Below are positions 48,790 to 61,855 of a DNA stretch of 64,000 nucleotides, piece after piece. Every line of letters starts with the position of its first letter. Positions within the stretch are counted from its first letter, which is position 1. Both the position numbers and the translations under genes were made by a program. This DNA comes from Amphirosellinia nigrospora (taxonomy: Eukaryota > Ascomycota > Sordariomycetes > Xylariales > Xylariaceae), in contig SCHM01000004.1 of the NCBI GenBank assembly GCA_004123355.1, positions 7,157,017 to 7,221,016 on the forward strand, written 5' to 3'. Under the pieces are notes generated by a model. The model was not told where the DNA came from, did no database searches, and saw only the letters and a list, made by a program, of their open reading frames with translations.

Positions 48790-50672
48790 TTTAATATATT
48801 ATATTTAAGCTTTTTTTTAAAAAAGTTAAAAAAATTATTTTATAAAATATTTTATTAATAAAGTTTAAAGTATACTATTTTATAAACGTTATAAATAAAT
48901 AAATAGTTTATTAATATATATTATTATTAAACGTAATATATTTTTAGTTTTATAAAACTTTAAAAAATTCGGATTAAAATAGTTTATTAATTATATTTTT
49001 TAATTATTTTTAAACGTTATTTTTATTATTAAACGTTTAATTATTATTTTAGCTACGTTTAAAATATTTTTTTAATATTTTAATAAAATTTTAGCTATTA
49101 TTATTTTTATAGCTAAAATAATTTTTATAGCTTTTTATATATTTTTTTATTTAGTAGGGTTATTATTTTTATTTATTAAAATAAAAAAATATAAAAATAA
49201 AATAAAATATTTTAATAAATTTAAAACTAAATTAAAATTAAAAATTATTTAAATAATTTAAAAACTATATATAGTTTAAATTAAAAATAGCTTTAGTTTT
49301 AATATATATAGCTTAAATTATAAAAATATATATTGTTTTTATTATTTTATTATTTTTATTAATTAAACTATATATTAAGCTATTTTATGCTAAGTTTTAT
49401 TAAAAAAATATTAAAATAAATAAAAAAAATATTTATTAAAACTTTTAAATTAATATTAAATATATTTATATTTAATAATATTAATTGCAATTATAAATAA
49501 AAAATTATTATAATAGTTTAATTAAATATTAATTATTTATTTAAATTATAATATTATAAATAATATAATTATTTAAAATTTAATTTATAAAATAATTTAT
49601 TTTTTAACTATAATTTAATTATTTATTAATAAAATTAATTAAAAAAAGTTATAAAAACTTTAATATATATTAAAATATAACTTATTAAATTTTAAACTTA
49701 AAATAAATAACTATTTTTTTATAAAAATATAAATATTTAATAATAAAAATAAACTTAAAAAATAATTCTATAAAATAAAAATAAATAAAAAATAAAACTA
49801 TAAATAATATTTTAATTAAATATAAAATAATATTTTAAATAAAAAAATAAAAAAAAATAAAAAAAAATATAAAAGTTAATAATATAACCGGGCAAATTAT
49901 ATATAAATTATATATAAACGCTATATAACTAAACAAATTATATATAAATTATATATAAATATTATTAAATCTAAAAAATTAATATTTTGATCTAAAACTA
50001 TATTATTATTATTTATTAAGTTTAAATTTAAATTTAAATTTTAAGCAAATTATAATACTTATAAATAATATTTTAAGTAGTTAATAATATTATTATCCGC
50101 TGGATTAATAACGTATTTAATATTTTTATAACGTAAAAAAATCGTTAAAAAACAAAAAAAAATAAAATTATTTTTTAATATCGTATATTAATAATATATT
50201 CGAATATATTAAATCGAATAATTAAAAAAAAACAAAAAAAATAAAATATATTAAAATAAAACTATAAACTAAAAATATTAACTTATCGGTTAATAGTTTA
50301 AAATTATATAATAAAATTAAAGTATCGATAATCCGGATAATAATATTATTATCGTTTTATTAATAATAGTTAAGTTTTAAAACTAGCTAAAATAAATCGA
50401 ACTTTTGTTTGTTTAATCGATTAAAACAAATTGTTTAAAAATAATATTTTTATAAATAAGCTAAAAGTTTTATAATTAAAAAAAAAAAAAAATTAACAAC
50501 TATTAATCGCTAGCTATTAAATAATAATATATAATTTATTAATTCTAAAGTTATTAAATTATTAAGCTAAGTTTATACTAAACGTTATTTTAAAAATAAC
50601 GTTTTATAAATAATATTTAGTTTATTAAATATTATTTTAAAATAATATTTTTAAAATAACGTTATAAAATAA
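48790..50672 (-). repeat. Right arm of the second long inverted repeat
   Basis: Reverse complement of 33588-35725, without the long AAT expansion. The outer 150 bp (50520-50672) is copy 6 of the palindromic repeat family. Confidence 0.6.
50520..50672 (-). repeat. Palindromic repeat family, copy 6 (outer end of right arm)
   Basis: Reads AATTCTAAAGTTATTAAATT, AAGCTAAGTTTATACTAAAC, then the paired small palindromes and the end AAAATAACGTTATA. Inverted relative to copy 3. Confidence 0.6.
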
Positions 50673-52659
50673 TTATATAAAAATAAATCGAATATTAATG
50701 TAATTATATATTATATATATTATAAAAAAGGATTTTTTAATAGCGTTTTTTTATGCTTTTAATAAAATAATAACGCTAAAAAACGTACGAAAATTTTTCG
50801 AAAAACAAGTTTATTTTTATAACTTTAATTATATTATCGATTAATTAAAATATTATTTAAATATATATATATTAACTAATAACTTTTTATTATTTATTTT
50901 CTAATTTATTATAACTTTAAATAATTTAAATTAAAATAATGTTTATTTTAATATATTAAATAAAAAAATATATAATATTAAAAATGCTTTTTTTTAATTA
51001 ATTATTAAAAAATTAGCCGACTTATTTATATAATAATTTTTATAATATATAAATTTATATAATTAAAAAAAAGTTGCTAACTTTTAAAAAACGAATTATA
51101 AGCTTAATAAACGTTATTATACAAAAAAAACTAACTATAAAATAAAAAATCGTTTATAATTAAAAAAACAAAAAATTTATAAGCTTAAAAAATTATAATT
51201 AAGTAAAAAAATCGTAATAATTAAAAAAATAATAATTATATAACAAAAATAAAAACGCGCATAATAATATAAACTATATAGCAAACCTAGCTATAATATA
51301 TAAACTTATTAAAATATTATAAAAATATTTAATAAATTAAAATTTAATAGTTTATATTAATTATATAAATAGTTTTAAATTATTTCGAATAAACGTATAA
51401 AAGTTAATAATAACCTATTTTAATTAAGTAGCTTGCTTAAATAAAAATACGTTAGTTTTAATATATATAAACGATAAAATAAAAATAGTTTTTTTTTTAA
51501 ATAAAATATAATTTATATTTATTATATTTTTAGTTAGCTTTTATATAAATTTAATTTTATATTTATAGTTTTTTATTAAGAATTATTAAATAATAAACAA
51601 TTTATATTTTTTAAACATAAAATTTAAAAAAAAAAAAAAATTAACTATAAAATATTAACCGACTAATATATTTAAAAACTTTTATTATAATTAAATAATA
51701 ATTTTAATATTTATTTATTATTTTAAATTTATAAATATATAGTTTTAAAAAATTTTTTAATTATAAATATAATAATAATATTAGTTTTATTGTTTTTTTA
51801 ACATATATATATCCGGGTAAATATTTTATTAAATAAAAACTAATATATATAATAAAATAGCTAATTAAAGCTTAAAATTTTTAATTAAATAAAATATTTA
51901 TTTTTTTTAAATTTATTTTTAAAAGTTTTTATAAAAGATTTACTAATTATATAATTTATATTAAAACAAGTTTAAACTAAAAACTGTTTATTAAATATTA
52001 TAAAAAACGTTTATAATATAATTAATAGCTATATATTTGTTTTAAAGCTATTATAACGTTATAATATTTTATTTTAAGTTTATATTATTTAAATTTATAA
52101 TTAAATAAAATATTAGCTAGTTTTAAAAAAGCTTTTATAAACAATTTTACTTTAAAACTATTTTTTAGCTTATTATTTAATAGTTTAAAATTGTTTATTT
52201 TATTAAAGCTTAGTTTAATAATATTTAATTTTTACTATATTTTAAAATTTAAATATTAAAGTTTTTTTTTATATAATAATAATTTATTTAAGTTTTTTAG
52301 TATTTATTAAACTATTTTTTAAAATAATTTTTTTTTAATAAATTAAGCTATAATATAATACTATTAATACTATTAATATTATATAGCTAAATTTATTAAA
52401 TAATTAAAAACAAATATATAATAGTTTTAAATTAATCGTAATAAATATAGTTTTTAAGTTTATACGGTTTTTTTTTTAAACGTTTAAGCTATTTTAAAGT
52501 TTTATTTAAATATATTAAAAAAATTAAACTTTTATTAAAAAAAGCTTAAAATATTATAAAAATTAATATATTTTATAAAAAGCTTATAACTTTTTTTATA
52601 AAAAGTTTTTTATTTTTTTTTAAATACAAATAAATTAATTAATAAAAAATAATAATACT

Positions 52660-52763
52660 ACTAATTAATACTTAAAAAAAGCGTACTTTCGCTATTAACT
52701 AGCACTTAAAAAAAGCGTATTTTTGCTATTAACTAATATTTAAAAAGGCGCACTTTTGCGCTT
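52660..52763 (+). repeat. Minisatellite, three 34-35 bp units
   Basis: Three successive units of the form ATTAACTAGCACTTAAAAAA followed by AGCGTATTTTTGCT, with drift. The last unit keeps more GC (GGCGCACTTTTGCGC). Confidence 0.7.
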
Positions 52764-54976
52764 TGTTTTATTATAGCCGATAAAAACTATAATTTTAATT
52801 TTTAGCTCGAAATTATAGTTTAACTATAAAACAATATTATAATTTTATTTTATATAGCTATTATTAATACAGCAAGCAAATAATATAAATATAAAATTAA
52901 TTATAATAATTAAATTATAATATTATAATTATTTCGTATTTTTAACCTAATTATATAACGGAAAAAGCTATTATAATTAATAATAAATTAAAACAAAATA
53001 ATTAGTTTAACTATATATAAATTATTTAAAAAACCAAGCTAATATAACTAGCAACTATAACTTATTTATTATATACTTATTAAAATAAACACGTAGATCT
53101 TAAAAACTTAAACATTTTACTTAGATTAAAAGGCTTTAGTTATTATTATAATTTTTATTTTTTTTAGTATTATTTTTATTTTTATTTTTTATTTTTATTA
53201 TTATTTTTGTTTTTTTTAACGTTATTATTTTTTATTATTATTATTTATATTTTATTAATAATAATTTTATAGCTATATAAAACCTATATTTATTTAAAAA
53301 GTAAAAATAAAATATTAATAAAAATTATTATGTTTAAAATATATTAGTTTATTTAAAAGGTAAAGTAAAAATAAAAATATTAGTTTAACGTTTTTTGCTT
53401 AAAAGCATAAATAAAGATTTTATTTTTGTTTATAAAATAAAAATAAAAATATAAATAAATATTATTATTATTATAAAAAATATTATTATTATTATAAAAT
53501 ATATTATTATTATTATAAAAATATTATTATTATTTTAAAAAATTTAGTTTAATAAAACTAGTTAAAAACGTTAATTAAAACGTCTGTAAACTTAAGAAAT
53601 ATTTATAAATTTAAAAAAATAATTAAAAATACTTTATAATATAGTATTATATATTTTTGTTTTAATAAAATTAGGTATTTTTGCTTTAATATATATTTTA
53701 CGGCGTAATTATTTTAAATAAATAATAATAATTTAATAGTTTTTATTATTATTATAAATTATTATTATTATTATTGTTTTATTTAACGATTTTAATAACG
53801 TTTATTTATATTTTATAATATTATATTTATTTAATATTATTATTATTAGCTTTAATAAAAATAATATTTTTATAGTTTGTTATTTAATATAATATTAATA
53901 GTTAATTAAATTATAGCTTAAATTATAATATTTATATTAATTAGTTATTATAATTATATATTAATAAATTATTTTAAATATATTATTATTAAAAAAAAAT
54001 TAATAATATAATTATTAAACGGATTAAAGTTTTAGTTATATTTTTAAATAATTATATTAGTTAATAGTTTTATTATTTAAAAATTTTATTTTTAAATTTT
54101 AATTATGTTTATTATTTTTAATTTAAAATTTTAGCTTTTATTTTTTTTTAAATAATTTTTTTTATTATTATTTTAATATTATTTATAAAAAGTTTATTTT
54201 ATTTAATAAATTTTATTTTAATAATATATTTATTAATTTAACGCTTAATATTTTATATTATATTTTAAATTTAATATTTTTAATTTTATAGTTTTAATTT
54301 TTTTTAAACTTATTTTATATTATTTATTAAATATTTATTATTTTAATATTTATTAAAAAATATTTTATTACTATTAAAAATTTTATATATAATACTATTT
54401 TAAACTTTTATAATATTTTTTATTATTTAATTAAACGAAATATTATTTTTATTATTATTAAACAGAAAAATTAATTAAAATATAAAATAAAATATTTTTT
54501 TATATTATTATTAAATAATTCGATAAATTTATTATCGTTTATAATTAAAAGTTAATTTATTTTAATTATTAATTTTATAATTAATTTTATTATTTATAGT
54601 TATTATTTTTAAATATTAAAATTAATATTTTAAACTTTTATATATAGTTTTAAATAATAAATTATATAAAACTAGTTTTAATTAAAAATATTTTATTATA
54701 TTTAATAAAATATAAATTTATAAATTATATTATTAAATATATATAAAATTTTAATTTTTCGTATATTAAAACGTTTAATTTAATATTAATTTTTTAAAGT
54801 ATATATTTAAATAATAAATATAATATTTTTTTAATTTTTTTTAATTTTTAAATAAATTTTAAATTTAATAGCTATTAATTAAAATAATTCGCGCTAAATT
54901 ATTAATTTTTTTTAAATATTATTGCTTAATTAAATTAAATATTTTAAAAATATTAATTTTTAATAATTTATAAATA

Positions 54977-55267
54977 GTTACGGATCTGCAGGCTTTGGTG
55001 GCTGTGCCCCACCACTAGCCATAGCACCTGTAATCTCTACTTGTAATAAACTGCTACTTGCAGTAAATGCGTGACTGCTATTTGCAGTGAATGCAGTTGC
55101 AGTGAATAAAGGCAAGCATTGGCAGTGAATATAGCTGCCTTACGCAAGTATTTAAGCAGCTGCCTATATTATAGATTTAAACCTTCTTTCTTTTTACTTT
55201 ATTTATAGATTTTATATATAATATACTATATGCTAAAGCTTTGTCTTTTAAATATGTGAAACGTAAC
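54977..55267. mobile_element. 291-bp non-RIP insertion with short inverted ends and TA flanks
   Basis: Ordinary GC content inside an AT-only block. Ends GTTACG...CGTAAC, bordered on both sides by TA, compatible with a Tc1/mariner-type MITE. The interior has repeated GCAGTGAAT-like motifs (GCAGTAAATGCGTGACTGC, TTGCAGTGAATGCAGTTGC) and a TATA-like stretch near 55150-55175, so a solo LTR is an alternative. Copy 1 of the surrounding duplicated block lacks it, confirming insertion. Confidence 0.65.
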
Positions 55268-55449
55268 TAATATTATATATTTTAATAATATTTATATTTT
55301 TATATAATAATAGTTTATTTTAATAATAAATGTAGTTTTTTATTTTAAAAATTTTTACGAAATTTTCAAAATTTTTAATTTTATTAATAATAATTATATA
55401 ATTATTTTATATTTTTTTTAGGATTATTTTTTAATTTATTATTTATATT

Positions 55450-55595
55450 TTATATAAGCTATTTAAAAAACACTGTTTTTAAAATAGTGTTTAATAAGCT
55501 AAACATTGTTCGTAAAACGTTATTTTTAAAACAACGTTTAATATAACAAACTTAGCTTAATAATTTACAATTTTAAAATTAATAAACTATACGCT
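55450..55595 (+). repeat. Palindromic repeat family, copy 7 (solo insertion)
   Basis: Clear copy: CACTGTTTTTAAAATAGTG, TTTAATAAGCTAAACATTG, AAAACGTTATTTTTAAAAC, AACTATACGCTATTATT. Absent from the matching position of duplicated block copy 1, so it moved or was inserted on its own. Confidence 0.65.
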
Positions 55596-57361
55596 ATTAT
55601 TTTATATATTAAATAGATTTTTTTATTATAATTAAATAATAGTTTTAAAATTTTTTATTTTATTAAAATTAATTATATTATAATTAAAATATAAATTTAT
55701 TTATATAATTTAATTTTAGTTAATAAACGTTATTTTAAATATATTTATTTATAATATATTATTTATAATATTTAAACGTAATATATTATTATAAAAAAAC
55801 GTTATTATAATTATATTGTTTAAATAATATATTATTATATAATAATATAATATTTATATAAATATAAAAATAATATTTTAATAAAGTTTAATAATAATAT
55901 TATTATAAATATTATTTTTTAATAAAATAATTTTATATTTATTTAAATATATATTTATTTTTTACGTTAATAATATTTTTTAAAATTTATATAATTATTT
56001 TTAATATATATTTATAATTTTTTAATTTTTAATTTTTTTTATAGCTATATTATTATTTTAGTTTTATTTTCGTTAATTAATATTTTAATTTAAATTTTTT
56101 AAATTTTATTAAATATTTTTTATATATTTTTATATTAAATTAATAATATTTTTATTAATAATTTTTAAATATTATTTATTATATTAAATTTCGAAACTTT
56201 TTATTTAATTAATCTTTTAATAATAGATATTTTTTTAAATAATTAATTTTTTAGCGAAAATATTATTAATTTATATAATATTTATTTATTATTATTTTGT
56301 TTAATAAAAATATATTTTAATATTAATTTTTATTTTTAAAAACAATTAATTTTTTTTAATATTAAATATAATTATATTATAAAATTATTTTATAAACTTT
56401 TTAATATTATAAAAATTTAGTTTATAAATTAATTTATTTATTTTTATTATATAATAAATAGTTTAATTTTTATATAAACTATTTATAAATAAGTTTTTTA
56501 AATAAATAATATTTTTTATAAAATTAAAAAAACTTTATTTTAATATTAAATATATAAAATTTATTTAATATTCGATTATATTTTTAATATAATCTTTAAT
56601 ATAATTAAAAATTTATAATATTATTAAATATTTTAAAATTAATTTTATATTTTATAGCTTAAAGTTTAATATTAATTTATTTAATAATATTTTAATAATT
56701 ATAAACTTAATATTATTTATATATATATAATATAAATATAATATTTAATTATATTAATTTAAATTTATTATTATATATATTAAATAATATTTTAATATTT
56801 TAATTATTTATTTATTTTATAATTATTAATTTATAAATAATAATTTATTAATATATTAATACTATTTTTATTTTTATTTATAATATTTATTATAGTTTTA
56901 ATATAAATCTAAGATTTTAGTTTAAAATAAATTTATATAAAATTTTTTAATTATATAATAATATATTACATTAATATAATTATTTATTTTATTATTATAT
57001 ATTTAATATTTTTTAATATTAATAAAAAAATTTTATTAAATTTATATATTATTATTAATAAAATATCGAATATATTATATTTAAATATTTATTAAATAAT
57101 TTAATAAATAATATTTTTAATAGTTTTAATAAAATTTATTATAATTATATAAAATAATATTAATAGTTTTTAAATTAGTTTTAATTTATTAAATATTTTT
57201 TATTTATTTATTATATTATTTAAATATTATAAATAATATTATTAATATTTTTTATTTATTTAATAATATTATATATTATAAATTTTTAAAATTTATAATA
57301 TATTTTTTAGCTTAAAATAATATTTTTTATTATATTATTTTTAAAATATTATTTTAATATA

Positions 57362-57960
57362 AGCATTAATACGGGGGCATGAAAAATTAATACGGGGGCA
57401 TAACCTTAAGAAAGTATAACTTTTATAACCTTTATATTAGCTATTTAAAAATTCCGAAAATATAAACAAAATATTCAGATTTTTATTATTTTTTGCTTTA
57501 TATAATAGTATAACTTAAGGTTTTATAGCCCTAAGTATCGCTAAACTATATTTTAATTTATATCGAAATTTTGCTAAAAATATAGTTTTTTGTAGTTTAA
57601 CTATAATTTAAGCTACTATTTAAAATATAAAAACATAAAAATTTTTATTATTTTTTAAACTATATAATAATATATAGTCCTAAGCTCTAGCTATAAAACT
57701 AGCTAAAATATATTATATTATATAATATAATATAATTAACCGATTTTTTGCTTTAAATTATATATAATAAATAATATTTTAGCTATATTTAAAGCTAAAG
57801 CTATAAACTTTATACTATAAAATAAAGCAAAAAATAACAAAAAAAATGTTTTAATTTTAATTTTATGATTTTTTATATTGCTAATATATAGCTAAATAAA
57901 AGTTATGCCCCCTTAAAGTTATGCCCTTGTATTAATTCTTTATGCCCTATATTAATTGCT
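57362..57960. mobile_element. 599-bp MITE with 8-bp target duplication and ~65-bp inverted ends
   Basis: The left end begins AGCATTAATACGGGGGCAT; the right end read in reverse begins AGCAATTAATATAGGGCAT. A second TTAATAC(G/A)(G/A)GGGCATAA unit lies just inside each end. Flanks are identical 8-bp repeats TTAATATA at 57354-57361 and 57961-57968. Copy 1 of the duplicated block lacks the insertion. The 8-bp duplication suggests hAT-type mobilisation. No coding capacity. Confidence 0.82.
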
Positions 57961-58489
57961 TTAATATATATTAAAAATATATAATTATTTTTATTTGTTT
58001 AAATTTAAAATATAAAAAACTATTTATTATTATATATAAAAATAATTAATAAATAAAAACGAAAAACTATATTATTTTTCTTTTTTATTAAATTTAAAAT
58101 AGTTAATTTATATTTTTTTAATTTTTATAATTATTTTATAAATTTTTATTTATATATTTGCTATAATTTTAATCTTTAGTTTTTATTTATATATATTTTT
58201 ATTTTTATAAATATTCGATTTTATTAATAATTTTTACACGAACTATAATTAATATTTTTTACTATTATATTATTTATTATATTTATAATTATTAATAAAT
58301 ATAAAAAATATTTAAAATTAAATTTATTTTTTTAAAAATATATTTAATATTAAATTAAAATTATATAAATATATTAACGTTATTATTAATTTTATATTAA
58401 ATTTAATAATATTTATTAATTATAAATTTATTTAATTAATATTTATTATTATTATTTAATAATTAATAAATATTATTATTAAAATTATA

Positions 58490-60180
58490 TATAATTATAT
58501 TTAAACTTTAAAATTATAATATATTTATATTAAATAATATTTTATTTAAAAATAAAATAAACTATATTAAATTAATAATTAATTATTATTTATTTAGCTT
58601 TTATTTATATAAAAAACTATTTTTTTTTTTTTAAACTTTTAATTTAATAAAATATAATTTAAATAAATTGTAATATATAAAGTAATTAATATTTATTAAC
58701 TATTTTATAAAATTAAAAAGCTTTATTTTTTTTTATAAACTTAAATATAATTTTTATTATTTATTTTTTTAAGTTATAGTAATAAAAAATAGTTTTTACT
58801 TTATATATATTAGTTAATAATTTAGTTTTTTTTTAAAAAAAAAAAAAGCATTTATTAATATTATAAAAACTTTTTTAAAAAACTAACTATATTAATATAT
58901 ATTTTAAAAGTTATTAAATTTTAAAAGTATTTTAGTTTAATTATTATTTTTATTCGATTATTTATTATTATTAATTTATAACTATTTATTATAAATTTTA
59001 ATAATGTTACTATTAAATATATTACGAATAATTTATTAGTTTTTAGTTTTAAATTAATTTTATTATATATATTTAAAATAATTTTTATATAAAAATATTT
59101 TTTAGCTATTTTAAAATAAATAATAATATTATTTATATAAATTTTTATATAATAATATATAATAAAAGCTTTTTATTTATAAATCGTTATATATAACTAA
59201 AGTTATTTTTAACTTATTAATATTATATATAATATTTTTAATTTTTTAAATAATATAATAATTATTTAATTATAATAAGCTTTTAAAATAAATAATAAGT
59301 AATAGTTTTAAATTAGTATTTTATTTAATAATTATAAATTAATTATTATTTATTTTTTATATTTTATTATTTATTATTTATTATATTATAAATATTAAAT
59401 ATTTAAATAACGTTAGTTTATTTATATATATTATTTTATTTTATAATATATTTTATTTAAGACTTTATTTATTAGTTTTTAGTTTTTAATTTTTAAAATA
59501 TATAGTTAAGCTATAATAATAATTTAATTTTATTAACTTTTAATTAATTTTATTTATATTATATATATTCTTTTTATAATATTTTATAATATTATATTTT
59601 ATATTTTTTAATATTATTTTTAATTATTTTATTTATATAAAATGAATTATATATATATATATATTATTTTAAACCGAATAAAAATTTTTTTTTTAAAATA
59701 TTAAATATTAAAAAAAAATTTATTTTTAGTATATTATATTTAAGTTTATTTTTATTATTATTATTTAAACGTTTTTTTTAATAATATTTTTTAAAGCTAA
59801 TATAATTATAATTATATTTATTAAGTTAAATTTTTATATATAAGTTATAAATTTATATTATTTTTTTTAATAATAATATTTTATTTTTATTAGTTATAAT
59901 AATAATTATACTATATTAACTTTATTTTATATTATTAATAAATATTTATTTTATTTATAATTTTTAATAATATTTATTTTTATTTTATATTTAATTTAAA
60001 TTAATTTATTTATATAATTAATAAAAAAATAATTTTTAAGCTTTATTTAAATATATTATTATTAAATATTAATATATTTTAATTTAAATATATAGTTTTA
60101 TATAAAACTTTTAATATTTAAATTAAAAAAATTAATATATTATATTAATATTATTAGTATTATATATAATAAAACTATTA
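58490..60180. other. Insertion of ~1.7 kb within duplicated block copy 2
   Basis: AT-only sequence with no counterpart in copy 1 between the matches on either side. Boundaries are approximate and no terminal structure is evident. Confidence 0.4.
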
Positions 60181-60654
60181 TTATTATTATTATAATAATT
60201 TTTTATTATATTCGATTTTTTTTTATTTAATTATAAATAAAATTACTAAATTATTATATAATTTTATTATAATAATTTAGCTTAAAAAATTAATATTAAA
60301 ATAATATATTTTATTAAACTAATTATTTTATTAATATTATATATTTTAAAGTTTATTTAGTTTAAATTTATATTTTTAATATAAATTTTATAATTTATTT
60401 ATAGTTTATTAATATTATTAAATAATTTATATTAAAATATATTATTATTTTTTTTTTTTTATTTATATATTAACGTTTATATATTAATATAAAATAAATA
60501 TTTAAAATATATTAAAAGTTATTATTTATAATTATATAATAATATTAAATATTTTATTTAATATAATAATATTTATTTAAAAGTTTTAATATAGTTTATT
60601 ATTTTTAGCTTTATTTATTCATTTATTTTAAAAATATATATTTTAATAATATTA

Positions 60655-61205
60655 ATTATACTTTATATATTTAAAAAAACAAAGCTTTAGTATATATAAT
60701 ATATTATATATAAAATTTATAAATAAAAAAAAAAACAAAAGTTTAAATTTATATTATAAGTAGCTGTTTAAATACCTACGTAAAATAACTATATTTATTA
60801 TTAATATTTGCTTTTATTTATTATAACTATATTTACTATAAATAGCAGTTATATATTTATTATAAATAATAGTTATTATAAATAAAAATTGCGGGTATTA
60901 TAGCTAATAATAAAGCATAGCTATTAAGCTTATAAATTTATAACTATTTTTTTTCGAAAAAAAAATAATTTAACTAGGGTTAAAATTATAACTATTTTTT
61001 AGCAAAAAAATAAATCGCTTTAAGTTTTTATTAATATAAATTTTATAAAACTTTTATACTATTAAATTATTATATTAGTTTTTTTATACGTTGTTTAAAA
61101 TTTTTTTTATTTAATAATATTTATATTTACGTGTTTTTTTTTACGTTATTTTTTTTTTTACGTTATAACTTTATTATTATTTAAATATAGCTTATATTTA
61201 CGCTT
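60655..61205 (+). repeat. Tandem duplication, unit 1 (~550 bp)
   Basis: Matches the following unit through AAAGCTTTAGTATATATAAT, AGCTGTTTAAATACCTACG, TAACTAGGGTTAAAATTATA and TTACGTTATAACTTTATTAT. Confidence 0.7.
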
Positions 61206-61855
61206 TATATACTTAAAAAAATAAAGCTTTAATATATATAATATATTATATATAAATTTATAAAAAAAAAAAAAAAAAAAAAAAAAGTTAAAGTTTATAT
61301 TATAAATAGCTGTTTAAATATTCGCATAAAGTAGCTATATTTATTACTAATGTTTATTTTTATTCATTATATTAGATAGGCGTCGGCCCGACAACAGCTG
61401 TTAATAGCTAGCGGAGCTAGCTATAGCTAGGCATTTTTAAACAGGATAAACAAGTGCTACGCACCTTTAATATAACAACTATTTTTCTTTCGCTTTTTTT
61501 TTTATATTATATTTATTATAAATAGTAGTTATTATAAATAAAAATTATAAGTATTATAGTTAATAGTAAAAATAGCTATTAAAGCTTATAAATTTATAAT
61601 TATTTTTTTTTTAAAAAAAAAAATTTAACTAAGGTTAAAGTTATAACTATTTTTTAAAAAAAAAAATCGCTTTAGGTTTTTTAATATAACTTTTTATAAA
61701 GCTTTATACTATTAAGTTATTATATTAGTTTTTTTATATATTATTTAAAGTTTTTTTTGTTAATAATATTTAAACGTTTTTTTTGCGTTATGTTTTTTTT
61801 ACGTTATAGCTTTATTATTATTTAAATATAGCTTATTAAAATTATTATTTTATAT
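61206..61855 (+). repeat. Tandem duplication, unit 2 (~650 bp, contains an insertion)
   Basis: Second copy of the preceding unit. Its extra length is the GC-richer insertion at about 61375-61480. Confidence 0.7.
61375..61480. other. GC-rich ~105-bp insertion in tandem unit 2
   Basis: Reads GGCGTCGGCCCGACAACAGC, then a nested palindrome around TAGCTAGCGGAGCTAGCTA, then AAGTGCTACGCACC. No counterpart in tandem unit 1. Not RIP-altered. No coding sequence; the origin is unknown. Confidence 0.55.

Larger units (their letters stand above)
53150..60660. repeat. Large duplicated block, copy 2, with later insertions
   Basis: Collinear with 42540-47650 but about 2.4 kb longer. The excess is explained by insertions at 54977-55267, about 55450-55595, 57362-57960 and about 58490-60180. 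Generally more AT-converted than copy 1. Confidence 0.65.
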
